Notes under the pieces: model-generated
Seen by the model: only the letters and a program-made list of their open reading frames with translations
Database searches by the model: none
Told to the model about the DNA's origin: nothing
Made by a program: the position numbers and the translations under genes
Shown here: in pieces, positions 1-14,400 of the stretch
How the letters are laid out: each line of letters starts with the position of its first letter
Numbering within the stretch: position 1 is the first letter of the stretch
Assembly (NCBI RefSeq): GCF_954871325.1
Contig: NC_088778.1
Coordinates: 31,570,730-31,634,729, forward strand
Source: Gordionus sp. m RMFG-2023
Lineage: Eukaryota > Nematomorpha > Gordioida > Chordodea > Parachordodidae
Direction: 5' to 3'
Length of the DNA: 64,000 nt

Positions 1-3000
1 TATGGAGTAACTATGTGCTTAGCGTGCTTCGAAAAACCGAGAGTTATGAGAACGCACATTAGATCGGCCATAATTTTACCCGTTATAACCCCCTTGAATA
101 AATTACTATATATATTTTAAAAAATTTTATACCTTGTAATTGGCGGATCTAACAAACATCCCAAGGAAGAATACAGCTAATGCTTGACCCCCGAACACAC
201 TCATAGCAAAAAGAGCAGCCTATTTTAATTTTAATTTTAAAAAATAAAAAATTTAATAATTTTTTCATAAGATTAAGATTCTTTTCGCCCCCCCCCCCCC
301 CCATCCACCCTACTCTTCAGAAAAAGTAATAATGATTCCAAATAATTTAAATATTATCTATTTTGATTTTCCTGTAAACCCGCACCTTCCTTCGCCCAAC
401 TAATTATTTAGTATAAAACATACGTTAAGGATTCCTTCGACATTTTGCGCCAGAAACGATATTCCGATAACAACCAATCCGTAGGTCATCGCTATGAAAG
501 GAATAATTATAATAGTTATTTTTTTTGCCTCAAAAAATTAATTAATTAGACTAAAATATGTTAGGTTATTTGGCCAGAATATTTGAAGGCAGAGGTTGAA
601 ATAAAAAAAAAAAATTTTCCGCAAAATTTTGAGCAAAATATTGTTGAAGGAAGATCACATAATTCATTATTTTTTAAGCATATTAAAAATTTATGATTTT
701 ATTCATGAAAATAATTATTTAAGCATAAAAATCACAAATGATTTTACTTTTAAAAAAAAGATTTAATATTTTAGATAATGTTATAAAAAACGTGTTTTTG
801 CATTCCCAAAAAATGTTTATTTAAAGAAAATCTTCAGAGATCGAAATCTTTTGAGATTCATTTAAGATTTAAAGAAAATTTATTTCATTAATGCCCTGTA
901 CCCAGACCCATATAGGAGATCGGTAAAATGATAGTATTTTGCTCTGCCATGAAAAATTATAAATACAAAGAAAAGGAAAACAATAAATTTAAAAAAATTT
1001 AGCTCTCTACTCATAACACCTTAAGACTATAATCTGAAGTGATTGCTTGACTTTAGTTAAGGTATAAACTTTCATGAAAAATTCTTAAGGTTATTATTTA
1101 TTAAAATAAAAATATTTTGCAAGCAAAAATTATTAGAAGGGTTGGTTTAAATTTATTGATACCGTAATTTATTACGATTTTGGACAGTTAGTAATATTTA
1201 GTGTTGTTACCAAAAAACGCGGGAATTAACGATGGTAGCCCTTTCTTTTTCATTATATCGGTAGCTAGTTTAGGGAAGATGGGAATCATAAAATCTTCCC
1301 ACGTGACGGCAGCCAGAGAATTGAAACTCGAGGATAGAGTGCTTGTTAGGTTTTATCATAGGTTTATTAATTTTTATGTTTTTAAAAAATAATAATATAT
1401 GACTATAAATTATAAATTCGGCTTAAAAAATCAAACTCTCTTTTAAAAAAATAAAAATTTATCCATTCTTACGTAATAAAGAACAATTATTAAATCATCA
1501 ATATTAATTTTAAATTAAAGAGGAAATTTTAGTATCATATTAATAACATCTTTCTTTCTTCCTTCCTTCCTCCCTTCCATCAATATTTTCACTCCCTAAT
1601 CTAAAAAAATAAGCAAAAAAAGATAAATCAGAAAACCTTACTATCTACCACCATTTTAACCCCTTCCACTCCCTATTTTTTCGATTAAAATCTAGCGTCC
1701 CCCATATCCAATTGGAAAAATCTTGCCCTAATTAATAGGATGGGATTCCATTAAGATGGTAAGCTCGAGATTAAGATATCGATTTCAATATAAACCATAT
1801 TTTTCTAAAATAAAATAAACCTTAAAGCTCCACTGAATAAGCAAGCCAAGAATAAACCATTTAACCCTTTAATCTTCTCAAACGATTGCATAGCAAATAC
1901 GGGTAGGAGCTAATTAATTATAATTTTAAAAAAAATCTGGTTTAAAAACGTTCAAATTTTAAGAAAATAAAATTCCCTACCTACCCTGACCCCAAGATAT
2001 CAAATAGACTCACTCTGCTGCTATTCTCATACTAGTTAGTTTATAATATCTTAATTCCAGTCTTACCGTGGCTAGTGTTGTTTTATAAACGGCTCGTTTT
2101 GAGCCGATTTTCAAAAACGGCTAACTCAAACTTCATCCAGAAAAATATTACACAAACCTGAAGATTACAAAGTTCTAGACATTTATTATCAAAATCTTAA
2201 GGCATAGACAATATTTTCCTGGCTATAATGTTGAGTTATCCGTTTTTAAAAATCGGCTCAAAACGAGCCCTTTAACAACACTAATCGTGGCTATATTCAA
2301 AAGCATATTAATTAGTAATGAAGTATAAAAAAAAAAATATGTAATACAATTCATGCGTTAATATATATTTTTTTTAAAAATACCATATCCTTTTTAGTTA
2401 TGATTTTGAGGGTTAGAGGGTCGCAATATTTGTAAGCGGCCAGCATGACCGAACCAAGGGTGCTCAGAATGAAGATGAGTACAAATTGCATGGGTAAAAC
2501 TATCCAACTAGTCCTAAAACATTTACCCCACCACCACCACAAAAAAAATTATAAATAATAAAAGGTAATTTTCCTTATATAATAGTTATAAGAGATCTGC
2601 AAAAGTAAGGCCCAGCCCGTACCCGGCCCGACTACTATTTTTCAAAAAATTGGGTTCGAGACGGGTCTGGCCTAATATATTTAAATAAGTTCGGGCCGGG
2701 CCGGTACCGCAAAATTTTCTTAAAAAAAAATTGGGGTTTTGTCCGGGTTTGAAAAATTAGACCCGAAACAGATCACTGATAGTTATATTATGCGGGAAAA
2801 AAGGAGTGAACATTTTTCCAATCATCATGAAAGGAATGATGTGGCTACGAGAGTTGGATTAAAATCGAACACTAGGTAAGGAGAAAAAAATTTATATAAA
2901 AAATGTAAAAACTTCTTTGCCCGTGTATAGTTCGGCATGGAAACATATCTTTGGACGGATGGTTGGTATACGCCGTAGGAACGGAGTGTTAAGAAAAATA

Positions 3001-6000
3001 TTCCGAAAAAAACGGTCCAAACCGTTTGGTACTTGGTGGGATTAGGATCGAAGCTTTTATTATGATAATAGTTTTATTAAATAAAATTTTTGAGAGGCAA
3101 AATATCTAAAATGGGCAATTTGATAAAAATCAATATTTATACCATTTTGACAGCTTATTTTATCAACAGTTTTTGAAGAAGTTGTACTAATAATCTCATT
3201 AATTTGGGCAATATTGAATATGTATCAATACGGATTAAAAAATTAGCTATTTTATTTATGGCTGTTTATAATGTATTTTAAAATCTAATCAAGGGGTTTA
3301 GTAGAATGTAGTTATGAATCAAGATAAAGGTATAATAATATATTTCATTTTTAGCTTTTAAATTTATATCCTCTAGGTGGCGGGAAGGATTCAAATTGAT
3401 AGAATATTCATTTTAGATAAAATTGATAATTATAAAAATTTGTAACTTATTTTATATTTTTTATGATTACAATACACTGTAAAAGCATTAATTAAATTTT
3501 TTTTTAAAATAGTTTTCTTTGACGTTTAGTCAACTCAGTGAACCTAGAACTGAAAAGGTAGATCGCTAAAAACTCCTTTTTAAAATATTTTTTCTCAGTT
3601 AATATCATAACATAAGAATCGATTCTTAGAAAAAATAAAACAAATATTTTATATTCAATCCGTCAGTGGAACTCGCTTCTGAAAAACTAGAAATGGTAGA
3701 TTGCTAAAGAATTACCTTTAAGAACTATTTTGTAAAAAATTATTATAGTTAATACTAAGTGTAAAATCAATTCCTATAGATAAAAAAATAGAATAATATA
3801 ATCCGTCGGCTAACCGAACAAAATTTATCTGGTGTTCCGGAAGTGGAATTGAATATAAATATTTTTCTTTTTTTTCATGGAATCCATTCTCAACTTAGCA
3901 ATTAACTTTTCAATTTTTTTAAATTATAATAATGATATTCTCCTAAATAGAAAATTTACGATTTATATTGCCGTTGAAAGGAAAGCAAAAAAAACAAACT
4001 TACATAGCCTTATTTTTGCTAGGTGATTTTGATAATTTAATGTATAATTGAGAATCGCAAAAACTTATTTGGGATCAATAAGATTATTTTGACGCAACGA
4101 TTAAAGTCGCGATAATGTGAATGATATTTCTTAAAAATCATTTATTTGCGATTAAACGCAGCGTCACTATCGCCTCATTCTAATTGGAGAGACTGTTTTC
4201 AATTTCCGTTAAGTCTTAGGATTAAAAATAGTTTTACTCAAAGCTAGAGCCCAATCGGCCGAGTTCCCCAGCTACGCCATACACCTTCTTGAAACTTCCA
4301 ATGTCGTAAATCCCCTATAAAACATCGAAAATAGAAAATGTTTAACATTTATTAATATAATAACGTGATTTTTTTAAAAAAACAAATATTATAAAGATTC
4401 ATCTGCAAAAAAATATGTCGGTGTTAGATTATCATTGGTGAAAATTTATCGGTAATCATTTAGTCTATAATATAAGATATTGCATTTTCTTTTAAACCAT
4501 AAAATGTGAAGATAGATGATGAAGGTATCACAAAACTAAGGGTTCGTGGAAGTTACTTTAATCGTGACATTCCCAAAATGTATATATTACTCTTTTAAAA
4601 GGGTAATAAATAATTATATTTATTATATTCCGGATCCGGTTCGGTTACGGTTCAGTGGCAAAAAAATTATAAAGGTTCAGGTTCGGTTACAGTTTTATTG
4701 TTCATAAAATTATAAATGGTTGCGGTTCTATCAAGGTTTTTAAAATAAAAATTATAGTGGTATTTTCATATTTATTTGTATTGAAAAAAATTTAAATAGA
4801 GGAAGACACAGAAAACATAATTGAAAGAAGAGAAGAAGAAGAGAAGAGAAGAGAAGAAGAAGAGAAGAAGAAGAGAAGAGAAGAGAAGAGAAGAAGAGAG
4901 AAGAGAAGAGAAGAGAAGAAGAAGAGAAGAGAAGAAGAAGAGAAGAGAAGAGAAGAGAAGAGAAGAGAAGAGAAGAGAAGAGAAGAGAAGAGAGAAGAGA
5001 AAATGCACAACTATTTGCTAGTTAATTAGTAATTTATCGAATATTATGGTCTAGCTATAATTTATATACAAAACGGGTTTAAACCGGTTCAAAGAAAATA
5101 TAAATAATTCTCTTCTTTTAACGATTTGGTATAAAGGCTTGGTTACGGTTCAGAATATTATAAGAGTTTGTTGTATAGCGGTTTGGTTTTCCCTGTTTGT
5201 AACAACTTTCCACAAAACAAAAAATAGTATTGTTTTTATAATTAATAAATAACTAATTACAAATATTCAAATTATTATTAAATTTTAGTAAAAAATATTT
5301 TTCCTTTTACTTTGATCATGAGTCCAATGATAGTCCCAAAAATGACGAAAAATTGGAATAGGTCCGTTACTATCACAGTCTTAAAACCTCCCTTTTATTA
5401 AAAATATTAATATATATCTAGATTTTTTCGAATATGCTGGAATTCAGTGTTCTTCATAACAGAAAATTCTTTAGGAATTAAACCCTTCTCCAAAATTTAT
5501 TCCTACCCCCTAAAAAAATATATATTGAGGCTCGGGCTCCTCTAGTAAATCGATTTTGTTAATCACAAAAAAGGAAGGTATTCTTAGGATATTATTTATT
5601 AATATTAGCCAAATTAATTGAGCCTCCACATAACCAGAAAATTATTTCAAGGTATTATTATTATTCTAATATAGGATACGAATAAGAAATAAACGGTTTG
5701 TTAGCAAAATATATAATCTCAAAAGTTAGTCCTAACCCACAAAAGAGTGCTTTTAATAAATGATATAAAATTTTATTCAACATCCGCGGTTAAAATAAAT
5801 AATTTTATAAATGAGATACGCGTAAAACTTGTTCTAAGGTGAGGGGTGGGGTGGGTAGGGGGTTTATTCAGTGCTCAACAAGCGCCCATAATTGTAGCAT
5901 ACGATGAAATGATGAGGCCTATGGTTGATTTTACATTATTAGCGGAGGGACAATTATATAGGAAAACCTTCCATAAGAATCAAAATACTAAATTTACAGG

Positions 6001-8347
6001 GATTTTATATGACGTTAAAAAATAAATTTGTTCTAAATTTTCTTCATAGGTTTTAAAAGAGAGTCTAAAGCTACGCGAGTTTTGCTGTACATATATTTTG
6101 TATAATAAAAGTATATACAGTAACGTCTTAATTTGGGCTCTCTATAATTCGGTAAACTCCTTCAATTGATCATAACTCTGAGTTCCCAATTTAAATTACT
6201 ATTAATTAATCTTACAAACTGTCTAAGTTGGACAAAATTCTTGGGCCCAAGGGTGACTAAGTTAGACTTTACGGTACAGTGTATGTATACAATATATTTA
6301 AAACCGAGCAGTTATATATTATATCTTTATAGTCACATACTATCTTTTTCAGAAGCATGATATTTACAAAACCGTGGGAAACTTAAGGAAATGAAAACTA
6401 TATATCCCTCTGTTTCTTAAGAAAGGGGGAACACTTATGTGGCGGTAAAAAAAGGAAGAGGTTTTATTTATTTTTACGTACTATGGCCGTGTAAAAGGTG
6501 CAAATTCCTCCTATTATCAAGAGCAGCTTATGGATTGAAATCGGAACCACTATGTCGCATTGAATGAAAAAAATTATGATATATATATATATATATAAAC
6601 ATAAATCATTTTATAGTATATAATAATAGATGATTGGGGGACAAAAAATTGTATATTATTTTAAGCTTTAAATTTTTGAAACTAAAATTGAAAATTGAAG
6701 GTTATAAGGAAAAATAATATTATTCCTAGGTCTACTCTTTACCATTGATCAGCCGGTCTAGCTCTGCTTAACGCGCCCTAAATGGGCCTTAATAGCGTGA
6801 TTTTTTTTCGAAAGCTAAGGCTGGTCCGGATTCAAAAATGCAAACTCGATCAAAATTATTTTTTGCTTTCTCACATCATTTTTTTATTTTAATGGGATCG
6901 GCTCCTAAAAAATAAACCACTGAAGGGTTTCTAATTTATTTTCCTTCCTTTTCTAATCTTTATATGACGCCTTTATTTTATTAATTTTTTTATCTTCCAG
7001 TTTGGTTTTATTCAAAATATACGGTCTTACCCCCCTCATTCACAGTTAACGGGCCGCGGCAAAGGAAGCAAAAATAGTATGCTTAGCGACGAATTTGCTA
7101 ATGCGAATGAGGGGGTTATGGCTACTATCAAAATTTTTATTTACCTAAAAAACCCCTTACTTTTGAGTTAGCTTTAATCTACTTTTGATGAAACATGGAC
7201 AGTTCCATCAAAAATAGTATATAGGATAAATATATTTTTTAAAATGGTATATAATATCTTTCTGTTCGAAAATAGATTCATACTTACTTAGAGAAATGGC
7301 AAGGCACGGCGCGAAGAGGACGACGGACGCGTATAAAAGCTTTTTATTTAAAAATTATAAAATGAATTGGGGAAAAAAAATATATATTATGATTCTTAAA
7401 TAACCAGTGTGCACATCTGGATTAAATAGAAATTTCTATTCTAAAATATTTTTATAAATGCTTTGCTGGGTTCACCAATTATTAGAAAAATTATTTTTAA
7501 AAAATTAGATTTAATTTCTCAGGGGTTTGATTCGGTTCTTAGGCAGAGTTTGGAATGCTCTTCAATATTAACAAAAAAAATATTCAAAGATCATTGATCT
7601 CTGACGATTTTTTTTAGTTTGATCAAATTTTACCTAAAATTCCAAATCTTTTTTTCTCAAATAAATCTTTTATAAATAAATTCGGTTAAATTAATTCTTT
7701 ATTTAGATATATATATAACTATTATAATGTATTATCAACAAGGATTTGGTTATTTTTTTCGGGGACCTGCAGGCCAGGCTCGGGATTTTTATAAATATAC
7801 CCGGGTCGGGCCGAATATTTTAAAACCGAACATTTTAAATCGCCATTATTATCTTATAAAAATTAAAAATAAATAAAATATATTTTTAAAAAAATCTGGG
7901 TCGGGCCTGAAATTATGGTACCTTGGAAGGTTTCTGAATGCGTAAAAAATTTAAATCTTCTTTTATAAAAATATCTTCAATCTTCAAAAGATTTCTTTTG
8001 CCAAAAAATTTTGGACAAATAAAATCTTCAAAATAAAAATCTTTGGAGATATTTTTATAACTCTCTGTTTCTAGGGATGGTTTTTGACTGGTTTTAGAAA
8101 ATGGTATATTTTCTAAAAATAAAAATTTTTGGTATTCATACTTTTTATCAAAAATATTGATAGTAAAAAATCACTTGAGTTAAAACGAAGGTCAGAGCGC
8201 AATAGGTTCTCAGACCGGTAGAATGGAATCTTTGTTGAATATACTTAATTTTTTTTTAAAAAATTTATATTGTTTTATTAAGAAAAATTTAAATTTCGCG
8301 GTAAATATATGGACAAGCATTTTCTTTCTCTTTCTCTTTCTTCTCTT

Positions 8348-8380
<33 letters not shown>

Positions 8381-8409
8381 CTTTCCCCCCCCCCTTCTTC
8401 TTCTTCTTC

Positions 8410-8454
<45 letters not shown>

Positions 8455-11400
8455 TCTTCTCTTTCTTTCTTTCCTTCCTTTCCTTCCTTCCTTCCTTCCT
8501 TTCTTTCTCTCTCATATATATGGGCTAATGGAGTTAACGCATCTCAGACCTGGTTGAATAATTAATACGGGCTAGTGTATATACATGACATATAGATTCC
8601 ATTACTCGATGCCAAAATAGATTATTTATCACAGCTCGCTTAAGGACTATATAATGTATATATTACAATTATTAAAAAAATATAGAAAATTTATTTGTCA
8701 TAATACGTTGAAGGAAGAAGCCGATCCGACATTGCAAAACACCGGGATAAATGTGTATGTAGCCACAATGACCCCGACCCATTGAGCCACTATGTATACC
8801 CAGTATTGAGCGCCCCTGGTATAAAATTCGGCTGGCATACCCAGAATCAAGATAGCGGATATTTGGGTGGCTAGCAAAGAACATGCTATGGGAAGCATTT
8901 TGAATTTCCTGCAAAAATTTTAAAAGTTAAATGACGGGAGGAGGGTGGAATTTATTTCTCGCTCCTGAAATCATAAAACATACATAATCTATAATAATCG
9001 TATTTTATATGTAATAATTGGTACTAATATATACAGGAATTCATAGGGATTTGGATGTTCCCAACATTAAATAATTATTTAAGGATAAATCGGATTTAGT
9101 CAGCGTGACATGTATTCTAACATTTGCAGAGTGATTCGCATTGTAAATTCCGACATTTTTAGCCGTGTACGCTTGTTTAGAAGCTTAATGTCAAATCCGA
9201 AGATATCCTATCCTACCCACCTTATCTCTCCAAGTTATATGTGTTCTTGTTATAAAACATACGCAGGTGAAAATCGCAAAATCAATGCGCGATTAAAAGA
9301 GTGCCAATATCATATAAACAAAAACAATGTTTAAGCCTGCCCTTGCGGAGCTATTTATTCTAATCATCATGCTAATTTCAACCTCCTACTTAAAAATTCT
9401 GGCTACTCCAATGTAGTCTTGTGAGTCGATTTTTTTAGAAATGGCAAACTCAATATTTTGGCTAGAAAAAAAATACCCTAAGCTAGATTTTGTTAATAAA
9501 TGTCTCCATTATGCCAGTTATGCACAAAATCTTTAGACTTGTATAATATTTCTCTGGATACAATATTGAGTTCACCGTTTTTAAAAAATCGGCTTAAATC
9601 GAACCGTTTAGCATCACTACGCCACTGTATGTATAGTACACACAATTTTTGAAGAATATATTTGAAAAATGAAATTGTATAGACTTGGATTTAAACCCCA
9701 CGACCATTGAATTGTATAAAGTGAATGCTAACAAAACTGAAAATCAAAACTATATTGATTTTTTTTAAATAAATAAATTATATAGAATATAAATTTTCAT
9801 AATTGATAATAATGAAATAATATTAGATTAACTATTTCCCTTCATTAATCAATTTTCTGTTGAAACATCCTATCTCCTCTTCCTAGTTTAACGACTCCAA
9901 CAATCAGTAGTGTAAAGTATTTTACCAACTTGCCTTTTTGATTATTCGTTCCGGTGGGATGGTCTTACAGCATTTTCGCCTACCTTATTTAATCATAATT
10001 AAATTAACTATGGCATTATATCAGGTGTTAGAGCATTAAGCTCGAGTAATGTTCAACCTTCCTTATCACCATATCTCCTCCTGACTATTCATGTGACTTC
10101 ACTTATTTACCCTCCACCTTATAATTCTCATCAATACAATTATTAGATAATATTTTGTTTATGATGACAATTTCTAATTAGGATTATTTGATTTATTTTA
10201 TATACACCGTTTTTTTTACCCTTTAGGTTATAATTACATAGGCAAATAATATAGAAAGGTCAGCAGCTGACCGTTCCTATTCAAATTTGGCAGAAATTGA
10301 ATTCACAATTTCTTTTCAACACTGACCGTTCTCACATCGCAGCTAAACTATAATCAACTGTGATGTATAAATATAATCCGTCATACAATTTGTGACGGGT
10401 AAAGTCACTAAATCTTGTAACTATACTGGTGAGATGGGTAATAAGTTAAGTTCTTGGCAAGGTTATACTTGTTAGGGTCAGAAAAATATTTTGTAGCCGC
10501 ATTTTCTTGCAGGTTAGTCATTAAAAGAGCGATAAGCCACAATGACTTTCTATTGATTTGCCTTCATAAAATCCTCAAGTGTAATGATGACATAAAATAA
10601 TAGTAAATAGGATAATATAATGGCATTGATTTGATGCTAGGAGACATGATGCCTAAATACTTAGACGGCTCGCAAAAAATTCCATAGGGTCTTATATTAC
10701 GCTCGAAGCTATATCACCAGAAGTTTTCATATGATTAACTGTGGTAACTCCCTGGTTTCGATTAAGTGAAACAAAGTGACTGAAAAACATGAAATCGTAG
10801 AAGAATTTAGATAAAAAAAATTTGGAATTTATTTAGACTGATGATAGTTAATCTTTTAACACATTCGTTAGATCGGGGGGGGGGGGGGCTCAGAAAGTCA
10901 CAAGATTTTAATGAATCAAATATTTTAAATATATTTTATTATCAATATTTCAAGTTGAATTGAACATATGTTATAATTTTGCATACATCATCATTTATTA
11001 AATGTAAACATTAATGTTAAGCAAATAAGATTTCTTCCGCATTTTGCGTTTAATACATAAGCAAACTTTAGTTATTAATATTTATAATGAGTAACAAATA
11101 ATTAATAAAAAATGATAGATTGTCCTTTTTTTTAAATATACGGTCATTTTACCTATGAAATATTTTTTTTTAAATTGTCAAGGTTACTGACACAACAAAG
11201 ACGATATAATAGGACAATTTAAACGTATATCAATAATAAAATTTTTCAACAAACAATTTTTAAAATATATACTTATAAAGCAATATTTAATATCAAAATG
11301 ATAAATAAACCACTAAAATATTAAAACAAAAATATATAAAATTACTAAATAAAAATAAATATATATATATTAAAAAGTATCGAAAGGCTCTAAAAAGAGC

Positions 11401-14400
11401 TTAATTTATTAATGAATATCAGAGTTGTTAAAGGATCTATACAAGTATCTAGATCATGTATCTAGATATATAAATGTGATATCTGTATCTAGATAGATTT
11501 TTGAAAATATCGGTATCTAGATATTATTTTAGACGATGTATCTGTATCTAGATCCAATTAAAAAGTATCTTTTAACAACTCTAATGAATATGTACCTAAA
11601 AAAACAAGTTATAATTGTGCTTAAAAATTTCTAGTATGTAATTTTTAATTTTAATCTTCAATTTTTGATATCCATTTACTAAGTTTCTTTTATATAAATG
11701 TTAGCGGCAAAAGTGTTATTTCCGGTAACGTGTCATTTTTCCAACTTTAAATCATTTTTTTGAGCGTTTACATTTTTTTTAAATTTAGAAATTTTATTTT
11801 ACCGGAAATGTAATTCCAGCATATATGGAATACCTATTTTATGAATTGTTAGATAATTTTACCCTTTAACCTTTATAGTCATTTATAATTTATGTAAAAA
11901 ATCTATGAAAAAATAACTAATAAAATGATATTTCAAAGTTTATGGCAAAATTATCTGAAATTCATAGTGTAGGTATTCCAAACGTGATGGAATGCAATTC
12001 CAGTGAAATAAGATTTTTAAAATTTAAAAAAACGCGCTCATAAAAACACATTGCCGCTAACATAAATAAATTACAACTTGTAGTGAGATATTCCATCATA
12101 ATTAAAATTTTGATGAACCATCACCAGAGATCTTAGAAGGTAGAAAATTGTTTTTTATAGTCGGAGGAGACGAAGTCTAATCTAGTCGTTGAACTAGGCG
12201 ATAGCGATACGCTAAAATGTGACATCTGACATGTATAAAACTAGTTATTTTATAAAATTAAAGGAATTCTGTTTTAAAACTCTTTAAAAAACAGTTGGGT
12301 CTTTATGTCAATGGCTTACAATTTTTTTATACCTGCACTGTGTGAGGTGAAAAATTGTATTAGACATAAATGGATGTTTGTTATTTGGAGGTAAATAGTC
12401 TCAAAATCAAAATAATTTTTGAACTTGATTGATTTATAGTAGTTGGTAGGGTACTTTAAATGTAACAAATATCATAATTAAGATAATAATAAAAAATTTG
12501 TATCATTCTCAAACCATAGATGGATGGGGTAGGTTAAGATTTATACTTAAGAAAGTGTATACATGAACGTCATAAATATTAGATAAAGTATATTAGAATG
12601 GGAACATGGATAATTGAATTCATACAATGGAAAAATTCCAATTTATTAAAACTTCGATTTATATTCTTATTCAGAAAATGTTTACAACTTATACACATTA
12701 CCAATTTATAAATAACGTAAAGTACGAACCTGGTCAAACTCGGCAGGCATAAAAATGATAGGACGAAATGCGCTAATTTCCTTTGTTCCCTAACGATAAT
12801 TTATTTTTGTGCTTTTGAAAAAGGATAACTTATTACTCGAAGAAAAACACGCCAGTGTAGATTTTGCCAGTGGCGGGTGGGGGGGGGGGGTTATTATTAG
12901 GTGTTAATTTTTCTAAAAATGAAAATGAATAATAGTCGTTTATTTTTAAAAAGTAATTGATTTTTACTAAATTTATTTTTTTCAAATTCTTCCTTATAAG
13001 TGATATATTGTAAATACATTTTATGGAGAGATGGGTGGGAGGTGCATAGGAGGGGAATTTTTTTTTAATAGCTAAAAATGATATTTGAGAGGAAAAGCAA
13101 ATTTGTGACCTGAAACACTTGCTATTTGATAAAGCCAAAAAAAGCTAAAATACTACACTATCAATCATGCACCAAAAATTATTACGAAATACATTGTGAT
13201 TTACGATTTTTACGTATTAAGACAATTCCTTTAATTTTTCTTCTTTTTTTTGAATAATAATATTTTCATGTCACAAAAAAAATTATATATAATTCTGGCT
13301 AAAGGGTTATATATATATATATATAATCATTTTCGAAAAAAAGGAAATATACATTCATAATTTTTAGAAGAAAAAAAAACGGTAATTCAAAAATTCAAAA
13401 ATATCGTTTAGAATATATTAAAAAATTTATTTAAAAAAATATTAATATATATAATATTAATGGGTTCGATTGTACGTCATCGAAGTTTACAATTATCATT
13501 TAAATAACATATTACGTCTCCCCAGTTTTCTTAGAAATGTTACCGATATTCGACTTTCTTTTTTAAGCGCCCTATTTGTTAATATTTTGTCGATGACGAG
13601 TGGGATATAGGCTCATTTATCCCCCTACTATCTAGCCTCTCACATTTTTTTTTCATTGATTTTGGATGGGAAAATGTTTATAGGATTAATGTTGTTAAAT
13701 ATCAGGGTAAAACCAAGAAGAAAAAATGTGGTTAAGCTTGGCTCGAATAATAAAAGTCGCGCGACTCAAAGTTGAATGATTTATGTTTAAATCAGGTAAG
13801 GGGCTCGAATAACGCTAAAATTAAGGACAACTAGTAGTAGGTTACATTTAAAATAATATTTTTAAAAAAAATATTATATCTATTTATATAATGTAACTAA
13901 TGAAATTATTCCTAATTTTTTAAAAAAAGAGAATAATTAACGCAAAATGAAACAGAACATTTCATCAATAATTAATTTTTTATTTATCCCCCCCCCCCCG
14001 ATTATCTATAATAGATAACAGACTAGATTCCTAATTGGAAAATTAAAAATTTTCGTAGTAGGAAATAGGACATTTCATCAATAATTAATTATTAATTTTA
14101 ATTTTTTATTTATCCCCCCCTCCCCTCTATTACTAAAGTATTCCTATTTTGAAAAAGAAAAATTTTTTTCACAGAATTAAGGAAAACATTTCATCAATAA
14201 TTAATTAATATTTTTTTTTTTAAATCCTCCAATTTTGATAGTATAAGCTTTATAGTTACGAGATGTCTAAAAAAAAATATTGTGCTATTTTTTACAATCT
14301 AAACATCTAGAATAAAAGACAACAATATTATTTGAGAAAAGTCACTATGATTTGGAAAAAAAATAAAGCATGATGTTATGTGACTAAAAAAGGCAAAATC

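Noticed and set aside
5880-5967. Candidate SLC5 exon (minus) reading STIGLIISSYATIMGAC
   Set aside because: A better exon at 6549-6482 (LLLIIGGICTFYTAI) joins in phase to 5391-5311 with consensus splice sites and matches the family order; this one needs a poor donor and duplicates the same helix.
8210-8557. Open frames of about 100 codons rich in Lys/Arg or Phe/Leu/Ser
   Set aside because: Products of the (CTTT)n microsatellite on both strands; no protein-like variety.
11698-12063. CRISPR or phage-type repeats
   Set aside because: Repeats here are inverted, dispersed and transposon-like; no regularly spaced direct repeats with unique spacers anywhere in the window.
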